Assembly (NCBI RefSeq): GCF_001078375.1
Contig: NZ_BBXI01000007.1
Span: 1-64,000, forward strand
From: Veillonella tobetsuensis
GTDB lineage: Bacteria; Bacillota; Negativicutes; Veillonellales; Veillonellaceae
Direction of reading: 5' to 3'
Length of the DNA stretch: 64,000 nucleotides
This document shows positions 16,613 to 25,254 of this stretch, one piece after another. The number at the start of each line of letters is the position of its first letter. Positions within the stretch are counted from its first letter, which is position 1. Made by a program: the position numbers and the translations under genes. The notes under the pieces are model-generated. The model had not been told where the DNA came from, ran no database searches, and was given only the letters and a program-made list of their open reading frames with translations.

Positions 16613-17559
16613 TGGGATATATTTGGGAAACAGACAATCTCGTTAAAAATTTTACCCTTTCTGGCGGATTGTTTAGACCGAAACAAACGGTACATGCATT
16701 ACAAGGTGTCAGCCTTTATCAGGCTGAGGGGGAAACCTTGGGGATTGTTGGCGAGTCAGGATGTGGTAAATCTACATTTGGATATACTTTGATGGGTATT
16801 CATCAAGCCACATCGGGTTCTATTTACATGAATGGTCGTCAAGTTGATCCTTATGTACAACGAGATACAACGAGAGATATGATGCAAATGGTATTTCAAA
16901 ATCCTTATGCATCTCTTAATCCGAGACTAAAAATTAACACAATCTTAGAAGAACCATTAGAGTTAAATCCTAATTATACACCTCGTGATCGTGTCATTCG
17001 CGTTAAAGAGGTGTTGGAACAGGTTGGCTTGGATATGGCCTTTGGCGAACGTTATGCTCATGAACTTTCCGGTGGGCAGCGTCAAAGAATTGGCATTGCA
17101 CGAGCTCTTATTATGCAACCGAAATGCATTATTCTAGATGAGCCAATTTCTGCATTAGATGTGTCCATTCAGGTGCAAATTATGACCTTATTGGAGCGTT
17201 TACAAGCATTATATGGTATTTCATACCTCTTTATCTCTCATGATCTACCAATGGTACGTTATATTAGTCATCGCATGGTGGTTATGTACTTAGGGGCTGT
17301 CATGGAAGAGGGGCCTGCTCTTGATATTTATGAGTTCCCACAACATCCATATTCTAAAGCGCTTACGACGATGGTGGGACAAGTTGTACCACGAGCTCCA
17401 ATCGGGGCGCCATTGCGTGGTGAACCGGCAAGCCCATTGCATCCACCTAAGGGGTGCTTATTTAGTGACCGTTGTCCAGAGGTTGATCGTAGATGTCTTG
17501 AAGAACGACCACCACTTCGTGAATGGGCAGATCGAAGAATTGCATGTTGGCATATATAA
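16612..17559 (+). CDS. oppF: Peptide ABC importer ATPase, OppF/DppF type
   Basis: The second ATPase subunit, about 315 residues. It shows Walker A GESGCGKST, Q-loop VFQNPYASLNPR, signature LSGGQRQR, Walker B CIILDEPISALD and H-loop ISHDL. The C-terminal oligopeptide-transporter domain has the same cysteine pattern (GCLFSDRCPEVDRRC). The start at 16612 follows GGAGGG and overlaps the oppD stop; an upstream in-frame ATG at 16582 would sit within oppD without a ribosome site. A beta-lactamase-like gene follows 8 nt downstream, inside the operon. Confidence 0.93.
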   Translation: MGYIWETDNLVKNFTLSGGLFRPKQTVHALQGVSLYQAEGETLGIVGESGCGKSTFGYTLMGIHQATSGSIYMNGRQVDPYVQRDTTRDMMQMVFQNPYASLNPRLKINTILEEPLELNPNYTPRDRVIRVKEVLEQVGLDMAFGERYAHELSGGQRQRIGIARALIMQPKCIILDEPISALDVSIQVQIMTLLERLQALYGISYLFISHDLPMVRYISHRMVVMYLGAVMEEGPALDIYEFPQHPYSKALTTMVGQVVPRAPIGAPLRGEPASPLHPPKGCLFSDRCPEVDRRCLEERPPLREWADRRIACWHI

Positions 17560-17567
17560 TGGGGTAA

Positions 17568-18386
17568 ATGATGGAAAAGTTAATCGTCGGGAAATCCTTA
17601 GAAACACAATTATCGGCTTTGTTAGCAACGTTACCTTCTGATGCTATAGTATCGTATATGGTGACGCGTCTTAATGAGGGGGAAGAAGCCACAATAGTTG
17701 CTTCCTCTAAGGAAACACAAATCCATACTGGTGCAAGTATGGTAAAAACATTGATTTTAGAATATGTATTTCATTTAGCGACCCAAGAGCAGTTAGATAT
17801 TAATGATACAATTGCATTGAGCCGTAGCCCTCGTGTTGAAGGTGCGGGTGCTTTGATGGAATTGGTAGGTAATCACAGCTTTAGTTATTTAGAACTTTGC
17901 CGACTAATGATGGTACTCAGTGATAATTGGGCCACTAATTTATTAATTCAGGCATTAGGTATGGAATATATTAATGCTCGTGCAGAGCAAATAGGATTAG
18001 AGCATTTTGAAATCAATCGTATGATGATGGACTTTAAGGCTGTAGAAGAAAATCGGGAAAACTATATTACCGCTTTAGATATGGCTAAATTATTACACCA
18101 TATATATGAATTGCGTCAGAACATATATGGTCATGAGATGTGGAATATTTTAGGTCGTCAGCAATATAGAGATATTCTGCCATTTCATTGGGGCGAAGAT
18201 GTGGTATTCCATCATAAAACGGGATCACTAGATTGTGTTGAGCATGATGCGGGTATTATAGAAACGATGAATGGGGACTTTTGTTTTGTATTGTTGATGA
18301 GTCGTTTACGCAATGATGTAGCAAAACAATTAGGAGCTCAAATGGGGCTCATTATGAAAGAATTTGTAGAGGATGCATTACCATGA
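17568..18386 (+). CDS. Cytoplasmic class A beta-lactamase-like serine hydrolase
   Basis: A 272-residue protein with the penicillin-recognising fold motifs: SMVK (Ser57-Lys60, equivalent to SxxK), SDN (118-120) and KTG (217-219), spaced as in class A beta-lactamases. No signal peptide is present (N-terminus MMEKLIVGKSLETQLSAL), so it should stay in the cytoplasm, where beta-lactams do not reach their targets. The class A general-base glutamate (Glu166 region) is not obvious; the segment reads NRMMMDFKAVEENREN, with Asp155 nearest. It sits between oppF and oppA in a tight operon, suggesting a peptidase or amidase acting on imported, perhaps murein-derived, peptides. That activity is inferred; a true resistance enzyme is less likely. 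Confidence 0.8.
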   Translation: MMEKLIVGKSLETQLSALLATLPSDAIVSYMVTRLNEGEEATIVASSKETQIHTGASMVKTLILEYVFHLATQEQLDINDTIALSRSPRVEGAGALMELVGNHSFSYLELCRLMMVLSDNWATNLLIQALGMEYINARAEQIGLEHFEINRMMMDFKAVEENRENYITALDMAKLLHHIYELRQNIYGHEMWNILGRQQYRDILPFHWGEDVVFHHKTGSLDCVEHDAGIIETMNGDFCFVLLMSRLRNDVAKQLGAQMGLIMKEFVEDALP

Positions 18387-19984
18387 TGGATAAACGTACT
18401 TTGCTTAAGCTCGTGGTATTAGCCTTTGGAGCAAGTATACTATTACTTGTCTTTGGGTATACAAGTGGGCCTAAGATTGTTGATGAGCATACCATACGAT
18501 ATGTATTGGAGCAAGAACCATCAACATTAGATCCGGCTAAGTCTAGTACCTCGCCAGAGGCAACCGTTCAGTTACAGTTGTTCGATGGTTTAGTTCGTTT
18601 AGATGATAAAGGCGAACCAGAGGCTGCACTAGCTAAGAGTTGGACCGTGTCAGATGATGGCACACGATATACATTCCATTTACGACCTAATTTGAAATGG
18701 TCGAATGGAGAGCCTTTAACAGCACATGACTTTGAATATGCTTGGAAAAGAACGTTGGATCCAAGCACCGGTGCTGATAGTGCATATATGTTATATGTGC
18801 TTAAAAATGGGGAAGCTTTCAATAATGAAAAAGCAGATAGAGATGATGTTGGTGTAGAGGCAATCGATGATGATACACTGGTGGTTACCTTAGAACAACC
18901 AACTGCATATTTCTTAAAATTGTTAGCATCTCATGGGTATTACCCTGTTAATAAAAAGGTTGTAGAGGCAAATGAAAATTGGGCTAATGATGCAGAAACA
19001 CTAGTTTCTAATGGTCCATTTAAGCTATTGGGCTGGCAACATAATGGGGAAATGAATTTTGTAAAAAATGAACACTATTGGGATGCTGATGAAGTTGTAA
19101 CAAAAACGATGAATTGGCCGATTAGTGAATCTCAAAGTACACGCCTCACCCTTGTCGAAGGTGGCGAAGCGGACATGATGGTAGAACCTCCTGTAGCAGA
19201 TCAACAACGGTTAGAAGAAGCTGGTTTATTGCACATAGGCCCTATGCTTGGTAACTATTATTACCTATTTAATGTGAAAGCAGAACCTTTTACCAATCCT
19301 GATGTACGTAAAGCCTTTTCCATGGTTATTAATCGTAAGGAAATTGTAAAGAACATCGTAAAAGGTGGTAAGGAAGAAGCTTATGCCTTTGTTCCATATG
19401 GCATGCTTGAAAGCAATGGTACAGAGGATTTCCGTGAAACCGGTAGTTATCTTGTATATGAAGATGTAGAGCAAGCTAAGGAATTGATAAAAGAGGCTGG
19501 CTATGATGAAAATCACCCATTACCACCAATTACGATTTTGTATAATACTAGCGAAATGCATAAAGCAATTGCAGAAGCTATTCAAGCAACTTGGCACAAA
19601 GCATTTGACGCTGATGTGCGCTTGCAAAATCAAGAGACAAAGGTATTCCTTGCTAATCGTGAGGCTGGTAAATACCAAGTGGCTCGTGCATCTTGGGTTG
19701 CAGATTATGGTGATCCACAAAACTTCTTGGAAGTGTTCTCCGCAGAGGATAATGACAGTCAGTACCATAATGAAGATTATAACGAGTTAATTGCTCAAAT
19801 TCGTAGCACTCCAGATGGTGCAAGACGGGATGCGTTGATGCATAAGGCGGAACAAATGATTTTTGATGAGTCCTTAGTTATGCCGTTGTATTTTACAACG
19901 CAACCATATGTTTCTAATGGAACGATTCAAAATTATTTCTGGACTGTACTTGGTCAAGTAGACTTTAAAAAAGCATATAAATAA
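18383..19984 (+). CDS. oppA: Peptide-binding protein, OppA/DppA family, membrane-anchored
   Basis: A 533-residue solute-binding protein (SBP family 5) delivering peptides to OppBCDF. Family features are IRYVLEQEPSTLDPAKSSTS at the mature N-terminus, WTVSDDGTRYTFHLRPNLKWSNGEPLTAHDF, and a C-terminal ARASWVADYGDPQNFLEVF segment close to E. coli OppA/MppA. The N-terminal hydrophobic stretch (residues 8-26) lacks a lipobox cysteine, so it is either a signal peptide or an uncleaved anchor, not a lipoprotein signal. The start overlaps the hydrolase stop by 4 nt (ATGA). A strong terminator follows, closing the operon. Confidence 0.92.
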   Translation: MMDKRTLLKLVVLAFGASILLLVFGYTSGPKIVDEHTIRYVLEQEPSTLDPAKSSTSPEATVQLQLFDGLVRLDDKGEPEAALAKSWTVSDDGTRYTFHLRPNLKWSNGEPLTAHDFEYAWKRTLDPSTGADSAYMLYVLKNGEAFNNEKADRDDVGVEAIDDDTLVVTLEQPTAYFLKLLASHGYYPVNKKVVEANENWANDAETLVSNGPFKLLGWQHNGEMNFVKNEHYWDADEVVTKTMNWPISESQSTRLTLVEGGEADMMVEPPVADQQRLEEAGLLHIGPMLGNYYYLFNVKAEPFTNPDVRKAFSMVINRKEIVKNIVKGGKEEAYAFVPYGMLESNGTEDFRETGSYLVYEDVEQAKELIKEAGYDENHPLPPITILYNTSEMHKAIAEAIQATWHKAFDADVRLQNQETKVFLANREAGKYQVARASWVADYGDPQNFLEVFSAEDNDSQYHNEDYNELIAQIRSTPDGARRDALMHKAEQMIFDESLVMPLYFTTQPYVSNGTIQNYFWTVLGQVDFKKAYK

Positions 19985-19993
19985 GATACACTA

Positions 19994-20020
19994 AAGACGT
20001 ACAAATAGTACGTCTTTTTT
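19994..20020 (+). terminator. Terminator of the opp operon
   Basis: A 9-bp perfect stem (AAGACGTAC with GTACGTCTT, loop AAATA) followed by TTTT. Confidence 0.88.
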
Positions 20021-20030
20021 GTATGCTTAT

Positions 20031-20057
20031 ATTCACTTAGGTGAATAGTGATATATT
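20031..20057 (+). promoter_or_regulatory. Candidate promoter and operator upstream of ldcA
   Basis: A palindrome ATTCAC-TTAG-GTGAAT (20031-20046) lies just before an extended -10-like TGATATATT (20049-20057), 12 nt from the LD-carboxypeptidase start. The palindrome occupies the -35 position, so it may be an operator. The short leader makes this tentative. Confidence 0.35.
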
Positions 20058-20069
20058 TTGTGAGGGCTT

Positions 20070-21008
20070 ATGGAGTGGAAATATCCAACGTGTTTAAAAA
20101 GGGGAATGACCATTGGATGTATAGCACCTGCTAGTAGCAGTGACGAATCCTTGAACACGATACAACAGATATGTAGTGAACATGGTTATAACATTATATT
20201 TGGGGAATCCTGTTATCGTACTGGCTTGTATGGAGGCAGTACGGAGGAACAAGCGGAAGAATTTGAATGGATGATGACTAAGGCGCCTTGTGATGCGGTG
20301 TTAGCTTTACGAGGTGGCTATGGAACGATGCGATACGTAGATCGCATTGATTATGATGCTATACGTAAATACGGAAAACCTTTTATAGGCCATAGCGACT
20401 GTACAGCATTACATATGGCTATTAACCGATATGGTCGTCTCGTTACCTATCATGGACCGATGGGTGTAGATTTTACAAAGGCACGGAAGCAGGATATAGC
20501 CCATCTATTTGAAGCGTTAGAGGGGCGTTTGCGTGTTATTGAGCCATTACCGGAGCCACCGAGAGGGGCTATTGGTACAGAATTAGGGGAGGGCATCTTG
20601 CGTGGCGGCAATATGACAATGCTTTCCATGTTATGTGGCACACCTTATTTTTTAGAGGATGATAGCATAGAGGACACGATTTTATTTTTAGAGGATATAG
20701 GCGAAGCTCCATACAAATTAGATCGTATACTACAACAGTGGCGACTATCCGGTTTGTTAAGCCGCATAAAAGGATTGATGCTTGGTACCTTTACAGACTG
20801 TGAAGGCGATGAGGATGAAGCAGATTATGACATCGGTTATGAAGTATTGCGATATATGGAAGAGAATCGCAAGCGTCATTTACCAGATCCATTTGTATGT
20901 TATGTACCAACGGGACATGGTACGCCACATCAAACATTGCCTCTAGGGGGTCATGTTCATTTTCGATATATTTCTAATACAATTGTATTATCGCCTTATA
21001 CAAAGTAA
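20070..21008 (+). CDS. ldcA: Murein LD-carboxypeptidase (peptidase S66)
   Basis: A 312-residue S66 serine peptidase. LdcA members cleave the terminal D-alanine from cytoplasmic murein tetrapeptides during peptidoglycan recycling; MccF relatives cleave microcin C. The family nucleophile region IGHSDCTALHMA, the upstream LALRGGYGTMRYVDRIDYD, the glutamate region LFLEDIGEAPYKLDR and the histidine in PTGHGTPHQTLPLGG complete the Ser-Glu-His triad pattern. There is no signal peptide, so it is cytoplasmic. Its position right after a peptide importer supports murein-peptide salvage over microcin immunity. The start follows GTGAGGG. Confidence 0.88.
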   Translation: MEWKYPTCLKRGMTIGCIAPASSSDESLNTIQQICSEHGYNIIFGESCYRTGLYGGSTEEQAEEFEWMMTKAPCDAVLALRGGYGTMRYVDRIDYDAIRKYGKPFIGHSDCTALHMAINRYGRLVTYHGPMGVDFTKARKQDIAHLFEALEGRLRVIEPLPEPPRGAIGTELGEGILRGGNMTMLSMLCGTPYFLEDDSIEDTILFLEDIGEAPYKLDRILQQWRLSGLLSRIKGLMLGTFTDCEGDEDEADYDIGYEVLRYMEENRKRHLPDPFVCYVPTGHGTPHQTLPLGGHVHFRYISNTIVLSPYTK

Positions 21009-21039
21009 CATAAATCATAAGATACATGAGGAAAAATCT

Positions 21040-22188
21040 ATGAATTTAAAGGAAAGGGAGGCTCAAGCGTGTACCATAATTGATGGTATGCAAGATGAGT
21101 TGAAATCGATTTCCCTATTTTTACATAATAATCCAGAACTGGGGCAACAAGAGGTACTGGCTGTAGACAAAATTAGTCAATATATGATGGACAATGGTTT
21201 TGATACGACCGTAGGTCTAACAGAACGTTTAGAGTTACGCACTGCCATGAGATGTGATATTGGTACAAATCGTTTACATAAAATAGCTTTTTTAGGTGAA
21301 TATGATGCTTTGCCAGAATTGGGTCACGGTTGTGGTCATAATTTGATTGCTATTATGAGCATGGGGGCCGCTATTGCCTTTAGTCAAACATCACGCGAGA
21401 CATGGGGGACAACCTTTTTTGGTTGCCCTGCAGAGGAAACAATTGGCGGTAAGGTGTATATGGCTGAAGAAGGTTTATTTAAGGGCTATGATGGGGCTTT
21501 GATCATACATCCAGGTGGTGAAAATGAAGTGGGTGGGACGTCATTGGCAACGCATCCATTAGAGGTTACTTTTCGTGGTAGATCCTGCCATATTGCATCA
21601 TTAACTGATTCTGGTATCAATGCATTAGACTGTGCGGTTGATCTATATCAATCTATTAAACAAATGAAAACTAATACCTTTCCTAAAGGGGCTATAGTAG
21701 GAGCTGTCTTTACACAAGCTGGCACCGCGCCTAATGTAGTGACCGACAAGGCTACGTTGCGTATGACCGTGCGTGGTGCTACAGTAGCAGATTTGGAAGA
21801 TTTGATTTTGCCTGCTATTAAAGCTGAGTCGAGTCGTATTGCCACAAATTATGGTGCTACAGTTGAGATGCATCATTATGAGCCTTTATTTAAGGATATG
21901 AGACAAGATAAACGTTTACTATCTTTATTTAATGAGGTTATGACTGAGTTTGGTGAAAGCCCACGCCAATTACCACCAGATGAGGCAGATGGCAGCACAG
22001 ATGTAGGCAATGTTTCTTATGAAGTGCCAACGGCTCAACCGACATTGACGATTGGCAATCGTCTAGAAGCACATACGCCTGAATTTGCTTGTGCAGCAGG
22101 TTCTGAGTATGGATTGGACCAAGCTATTAAGGGGGCTAAGATTATGGCTGTTGTTGCCTTGCGTTATGCGGAAGCATTAGAAGCGTAA
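21040..22188 (+). CDS. M20-family amidohydrolase (AbgB/aminoacylase-like)
   Basis: A 382-residue zinc-dependent M20D-type hydrolase. Metal-binding motifs are visible: GEYDALPELGHGCGHN (first His/Asp region), PAEETIGGK (catalytic Glu pair) and a C-terminal histidine in RLEAHTPEF. The dimerisation domain starts near GGTSLATHPLEVTFRGRSCH. Relatives split N-acyl amino acids, p-aminobenzoyl-glutamate or small dipeptides. The ATG at 21040 follows GAGGAAAA 31 nt after ldcA; a longer upstream frame would overlap ldcA without a ribosome site. Next to ldcA and opp, it may finish breakdown of imported peptides, but the substrate is not determined by the sequence. Confidence 0.83.
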   Translation: MNLKEREAQACTIIDGMQDELKSISLFLHNNPELGQQEVLAVDKISQYMMDNGFDTTVGLTERLELRTAMRCDIGTNRLHKIAFLGEYDALPELGHGCGHNLIAIMSMGAAIAFSQTSRETWGTTFFGCPAEETIGGKVYMAEEGLFKGYDGALIIHPGGENEVGGTSLATHPLEVTFRGRSCHIASLTDSGINALDCAVDLYQSIKQMKTNTFPKGAIVGAVFTQAGTAPNVVTDKATLRMTVRGATVADLEDLILPAIKAESSRIATNYGATVEMHHYEPLFKDMRQDKRLLSLFNEVMTEFGESPRQLPPDEADGSTDVGNVSYEVPTAQPTLTIGNRLEAHTPEFACAAGSEYGLDQAIKGAKIMAVVALRYAEALEA

Positions 22189-22191
22189 ATT

Positions 22192-22221
22192 TTGACATAT
22201 TTAGTGTAATCAAGGTACAAT
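22192..22221 (+). promoter_or_regulatory. Promoter of the ABC-F/folate operon
   Basis: -35 TTGACA (22192-22197), 18-nt spacer, -10 TACAAT (22216-22221). It starts right after the M20 gene. Predicted transcription start is near 22228, upstream of the hairpin at 22245-22271. Confidence 0.65.
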
Positions 22222-22244
22222 AAATATATTAATTAGTGTGAACT

Positions 22245-22271
22245 AAGCCGTCTTAAGCAAGACGGCTTTTA
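22245..22271 (+). terminator. Leader terminator/attenuator before the ABC-F gene
   Basis: A 10-bp perfect stem (AAGCCGTCTT with AAGACGGCTT, loop AAGC) followed by T-rich sequence. Only 15 nt separate it from the ABC-F start, leaving no room for another promoter. It could terminate readthrough from the M20 gene, but the ABC-F gene must then be transcribed through it. Confidence 0.8.
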
Positions 22272-22286
22272 TTCCGATGGAGATAG

Positions 22287-23846
22287 ATGATGAGTGTATT
22301 AACGGTATCCCATGTAACGCATGGCTTTGGGGCACGACAAATATTAGATGATGCATCGTTCCGACTGTTAAAGGGCGAACATGTAGGCTTGATTGGTGCG
22401 AATGGTGAAGGTAAGTCTACGTTTTTAAATATCATTACAGGAAAACTGCCTCCTGATGAAGGTAAAATTGAGTGGTCCAATCAAGTGACCGTGGGCTATT
22501 TAGATCAACATGCGGTCCTTGAAAAGGGCATGACCATCCGTAATGTATTGCAACGTGCTTTTGATGATTTATACATTATGGAAGAGAATATCAACGATGC
22601 GTATAGTAAAATGGGTGATGTTTCAGAAGATGAAATGAATCGTCTCTTAGAGCAAGTTGGTGAATGGCAAGAAATTCTAGAGCAACGTGGGTTCTACGAG
22701 ATTGATGCGGTTATTGAAAGAACCGCACAAGGATTGGGCCTTATGGATATTGGTTTAGAACGAGATGTATCTGAGCTAAGTGGTGGTCAACGTACAAAGG
22801 TTTTGCTGACTAAACTATTACTTGAAAAACCGACCATATTACTACTAGACGAACCGACGAACTATTTGGATGTAGAACATATTCATTGGTTGCAAAACTA
22901 TTTACAAAATTACGAGAATGCTTTTATCTTAATTTCTCATGATATGGAGTTTTTAAACTCTGTGGTCAATGTAATCTACCATATTGAACAGGCTGTCCTT
23001 ACTCGATATACTGGGGATTATCATCAATTCCAAGCCGCCTATGAGGTTCAGAAGGCACAGGCTCGCAAGGCTTATGAGCGCCAACAGCAAGAAATTGAAC
23101 GTATGGAGGATTTTATTCAACGCAATAAGGCGCGTGTAGCTACCCGCGGTATGGCAAATTCTCGTGCTAAACGATTAGAAAAAATGGAAATTCTTGAAAA
23201 ACCAAAGGAGTATATCAAACCATCTTTTGGATTTAAAGAAGGCCGTACACCTAGTCGTTTTATTGTTGAAGCCTTTGGCCTTGAGATTGGTTATGACGAA
23301 CCGCTCACAAGACCTGTAGACTTTCAAATTGAACGAAACAAAAAAATCGCTATTCGCGGTGTCAATGGTTTAGGGAAAACAACCTTATTAAAGACTATTT
23401 TAGGTTTATTAAAACCGGTGAGTGGTGAATTAACAAAAGGCGACTTTCTTGAGGTTGGTTATTTTGCTCAAGAGGATGCACCATCTAATTCAGAAACTGC
23501 ATTAGACTATATTTGGAATGAATACCCCGCTATGACAAATGCGGAGGTTCGTGCAGCACTGGCGCGTTGCGGTTTGTCAAATGAACATATAACATCTCAA
23601 ATGCGCGTTTTATCCGGTGGTGAAAATGCGAAGGTAAGACTTTGTAAATTAATGCAGAAAAAATACAATGTTCTCGTTCTTGATGAACCGACAAATCATT
23701 TAGACATACACGCAAAAGATGAATTAGCACGAGCGTTGCGTGACTTTAAAGGCACCATTGTTCTCGTCAGTCATGAACCAGAATTTTATGAAAGTTGGAT
23801 CACCGATATTTGGAATATAGAGGATTGGACAACGAAAATCGTTTAG
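22287..23846 (+). CDS. ABC-F family ATPase (ribosome-associated)
   Basis: A 519-residue soluble protein with two ABC ATPase domains in one chain and no membrane domain, the ABC-F layout. Domain 1 has Walker A GANGEGKST and signature LSGGQRTK with LLLDEPTNYLD; domain 2 has GVNGLGKTT, LSGGENAKV and LVLDEPTNHLD. The charged helical linker (around residues 240-310, rich in Gln/Arg/Glu) is the P-site tRNA interaction region in relatives. ABC-F proteins rescue or modulate stalled ribosomes; some give resistance to ribosome-targeting antibiotics. A resistance role cannot be decided here. An intrinsic terminator sits in its leader. The ATG doublet leaves a one-codon ambiguity. Confidence 0.92.
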   Translation: MMSVLTVSHVTHGFGARQILDDASFRLLKGEHVGLIGANGEGKSTFLNIITGKLPPDEGKIEWSNQVTVGYLDQHAVLEKGMTIRNVLQRAFDDLYIMEENINDAYSKMGDVSEDEMNRLLEQVGEWQEILEQRGFYEIDAVIERTAQGLGLMDIGLERDVSELSGGQRTKVLLTKLLLEKPTILLLDEPTNYLDVEHIHWLQNYLQNYENAFILISHDMEFLNSVVNVIYHIEQAVLTRYTGDYHQFQAAYEVQKAQARKAYERQQQEIERMEDFIQRNKARVATRGMANSRAKRLEKMEILEKPKEYIKPSFGFKEGRTPSRFIVEAFGLEIGYDEPLTRPVDFQIERNKKIAIRGVNGLGKTTLLKTILGLLKPVSGELTKGDFLEVGYFAQEDAPSNSETALDYIWNEYPAMTNAEVRAALARCGLSNEHITSQMRVLSGGENAKVRLCKLMQKKYNVLVLDEPTNHLDIHAKDELARALRDFKGTIVLVSHEPEFYESWITDIWNIEDWTTKIV

Positions 23847-23854
23847 GAGGGCCT

Positions 23855-24418
23855 ATGAATCAACTTGCTAAAGAAGGGATAGAACAGTTTTTGCGCGCTC
23901 TATCCGTTGATACAAAGGCACCAGAATTAGAAAAAACACCAATCCGTGTAGCCGAATTATATGAAGAGCTATTTTCTGGTGTAGGTAAAGATACAAAGGA
24001 GTTATGGGGAGAGCTGTTTTCTACGGATTATAATGGCTTAGTAGCTGTTACAGACATTCCGTTCTACTCCATGTGTGAACATCATCTATTGCCATTTTTT
24101 GGCACTGTAGATGTAATATATCAACCACATAGTGGTTGTGTAGCTGGCTTAAGTAAGTTTAATGATGTAATAACGGTATTAAGTAGAAAACCACAATTAC
24201 AAGAACGATTGACTCGGGAAATAGCTGATGCTATCGAACGAGATTTATCGGCAGAAGGTGTTTTTGTACGTCTTAAAGCCACACAATTATGTATGTTGAT
24301 GAAGGGGACTTTGCAACAAGGCTCGCAAGTGGTAACCATAGAAAGCAGAGGCTTATTAAGGGAGGCTGGATCTTTGCGAGACGAAGCATTGGCTATGTTA
24401 GGAGGCACAAATGTATAA
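23855..24418 (+). CDS. folE: GTP cyclohydrolase I
   Basis: Converts GTP to 7,8-dihydroneopterin triphosphate, the first step of folate synthesis. The 187-residue protein shows the zinc site in FYSMCEHHLLPFFG (Cys and His) and the second zinc cysteine in TQLCMLMKG, with the substrate region HSGCVAGLSKF. The ATG at 23855 follows GGAGGGCC just after the ABC-F stop; an earlier in-frame start would overlap that gene. It overlaps folP by 8 nt and heads the folE-folP-folB-folK set. Confidence 0.95.
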   Translation: MNQLAKEGIEQFLRALSVDTKAPELEKTPIRVAELYEELFSGVGKDTKELWGELFSTDYNGLVAVTDIPFYSMCEHHLLPFFGTVDVIYQPHSGCVAGLSKFNDVITVLSRKPQLQERLTREIADAIERDLSAEGVFVRLKATQLCMLMKGTLQQGSQVVTIESRGLLREAGSLRDEALAMLGGTNV

Positions 24419-25244
24419 ACGTAGACAATATACTTGGAGTGATGGAAAATCATTACGCTTATTTGACCATACATTGATTATGGGGATTTTAAATGGTACG
24501 CCAGACTCTTTCTCTGATGGTGGATTGCATAATACACCCGAAGCAGCGGCAGAGTGGACTCGTCAAATGATTCTTGACGGGGCTGATGTGATTGATTTAG
24601 GTGTTGAATCAACGCGACCTGAATGTACACCATTGACAGCAGATGAAGAAATTGAACGCCTTAGTGTATTGATTGATCCTGTATTAGAGGCATCTACTGT
24701 ACCTGTATCCATTGATACGTATCACGCTAAAACAGCTGATTATGCATTCTCTAAAGGAGCACATATTTTAAATGATGTATGGGGATTACATTATGATCCA
24801 GATATGGCGGCCGTAGCTGCAAAACATCGCGTGCCGATTATCATTATGCACAACAGCAATGATACAAATTACGATGATATCATTGAAGATATGAAAGCCT
24901 ATTTCTTCTCTGCTGTTGATAAAGCGTTAAAAGAAGGAGTACAACCACAAAATATTTGGCTTGATCCAGGTATTGGTTTCGGGAAAACAGAGGAACAAAA
25001 TATTGAGGTTTTACAACGTTTAGGTGAAATTACAGCTTATGAATATCCTGTATTGTTAGCACCTAGTCGAAAGCGCTTTATTGGCTCCATGCTTGGTGGA
25101 CTTCCTCCAGAAGAACGTGATGAAGGTACTGTAGCAGCTTGTATTACAGGAGTTTTCCAAGGTGTTGATATGGTTCGTGTGCACAATGTATTAATGCATA
25201 AACGTGCTCTTGTTGTAGCGGATGGTCTACTTCGCGGCGAATAA
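24411..25244 (+). CDS. folP: Dihydropteroate synthase
   Basis: Joins p-aminobenzoate to the pterin pyrophosphate; it is the sulfonamide target. The 277-residue TIM barrel shows IMGILNGTPDSFSDGG (loop 1; the usual Val in NVT is Gly here), DLGVESTRPE (loop 2), SIDTYHAKTA, ILNDVWG, and the C-terminal LLAPSRKRFIG with the conserved Ser-Arg-Lys. A short N-terminal extension (YKRRQYTWSDGKSLRLFDH) precedes the first strand. The start overlaps folE. Loop 1 and 2 changes are where resistance mutations occur in the family; whether this Gly matters is unknown. Confidence 0.94.
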   Translation: MYKRRQYTWSDGKSLRLFDHTLIMGILNGTPDSFSDGGLHNTPEAAAEWTRQMILDGADVIDLGVESTRPECTPLTADEEIERLSVLIDPVLEASTVPVSIDTYHAKTADYAFSKGAHILNDVWGLHYDPDMAAVAAKHRVPIIIMHNSNDTNYDDIIEDMKAYFFSAVDKALKEGVQPQNIWLDPGIGFGKTEEQNIEVLQRLGEITAYEYPVLLAPSRKRFIGSMLGGLPPEERDEGTVAACITGVFQGVDMVRVHNVLMHKRALVVADGLLRGE

Positions 25245-25254
25245 GGGGTTTACT

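Noticed and set aside
17568-18386. Antibiotic-resistance beta-lactamase
   Set aside because: The protein has no export signal, seems to lack the class A general-base glutamate, and is embedded in a peptide-import operon.
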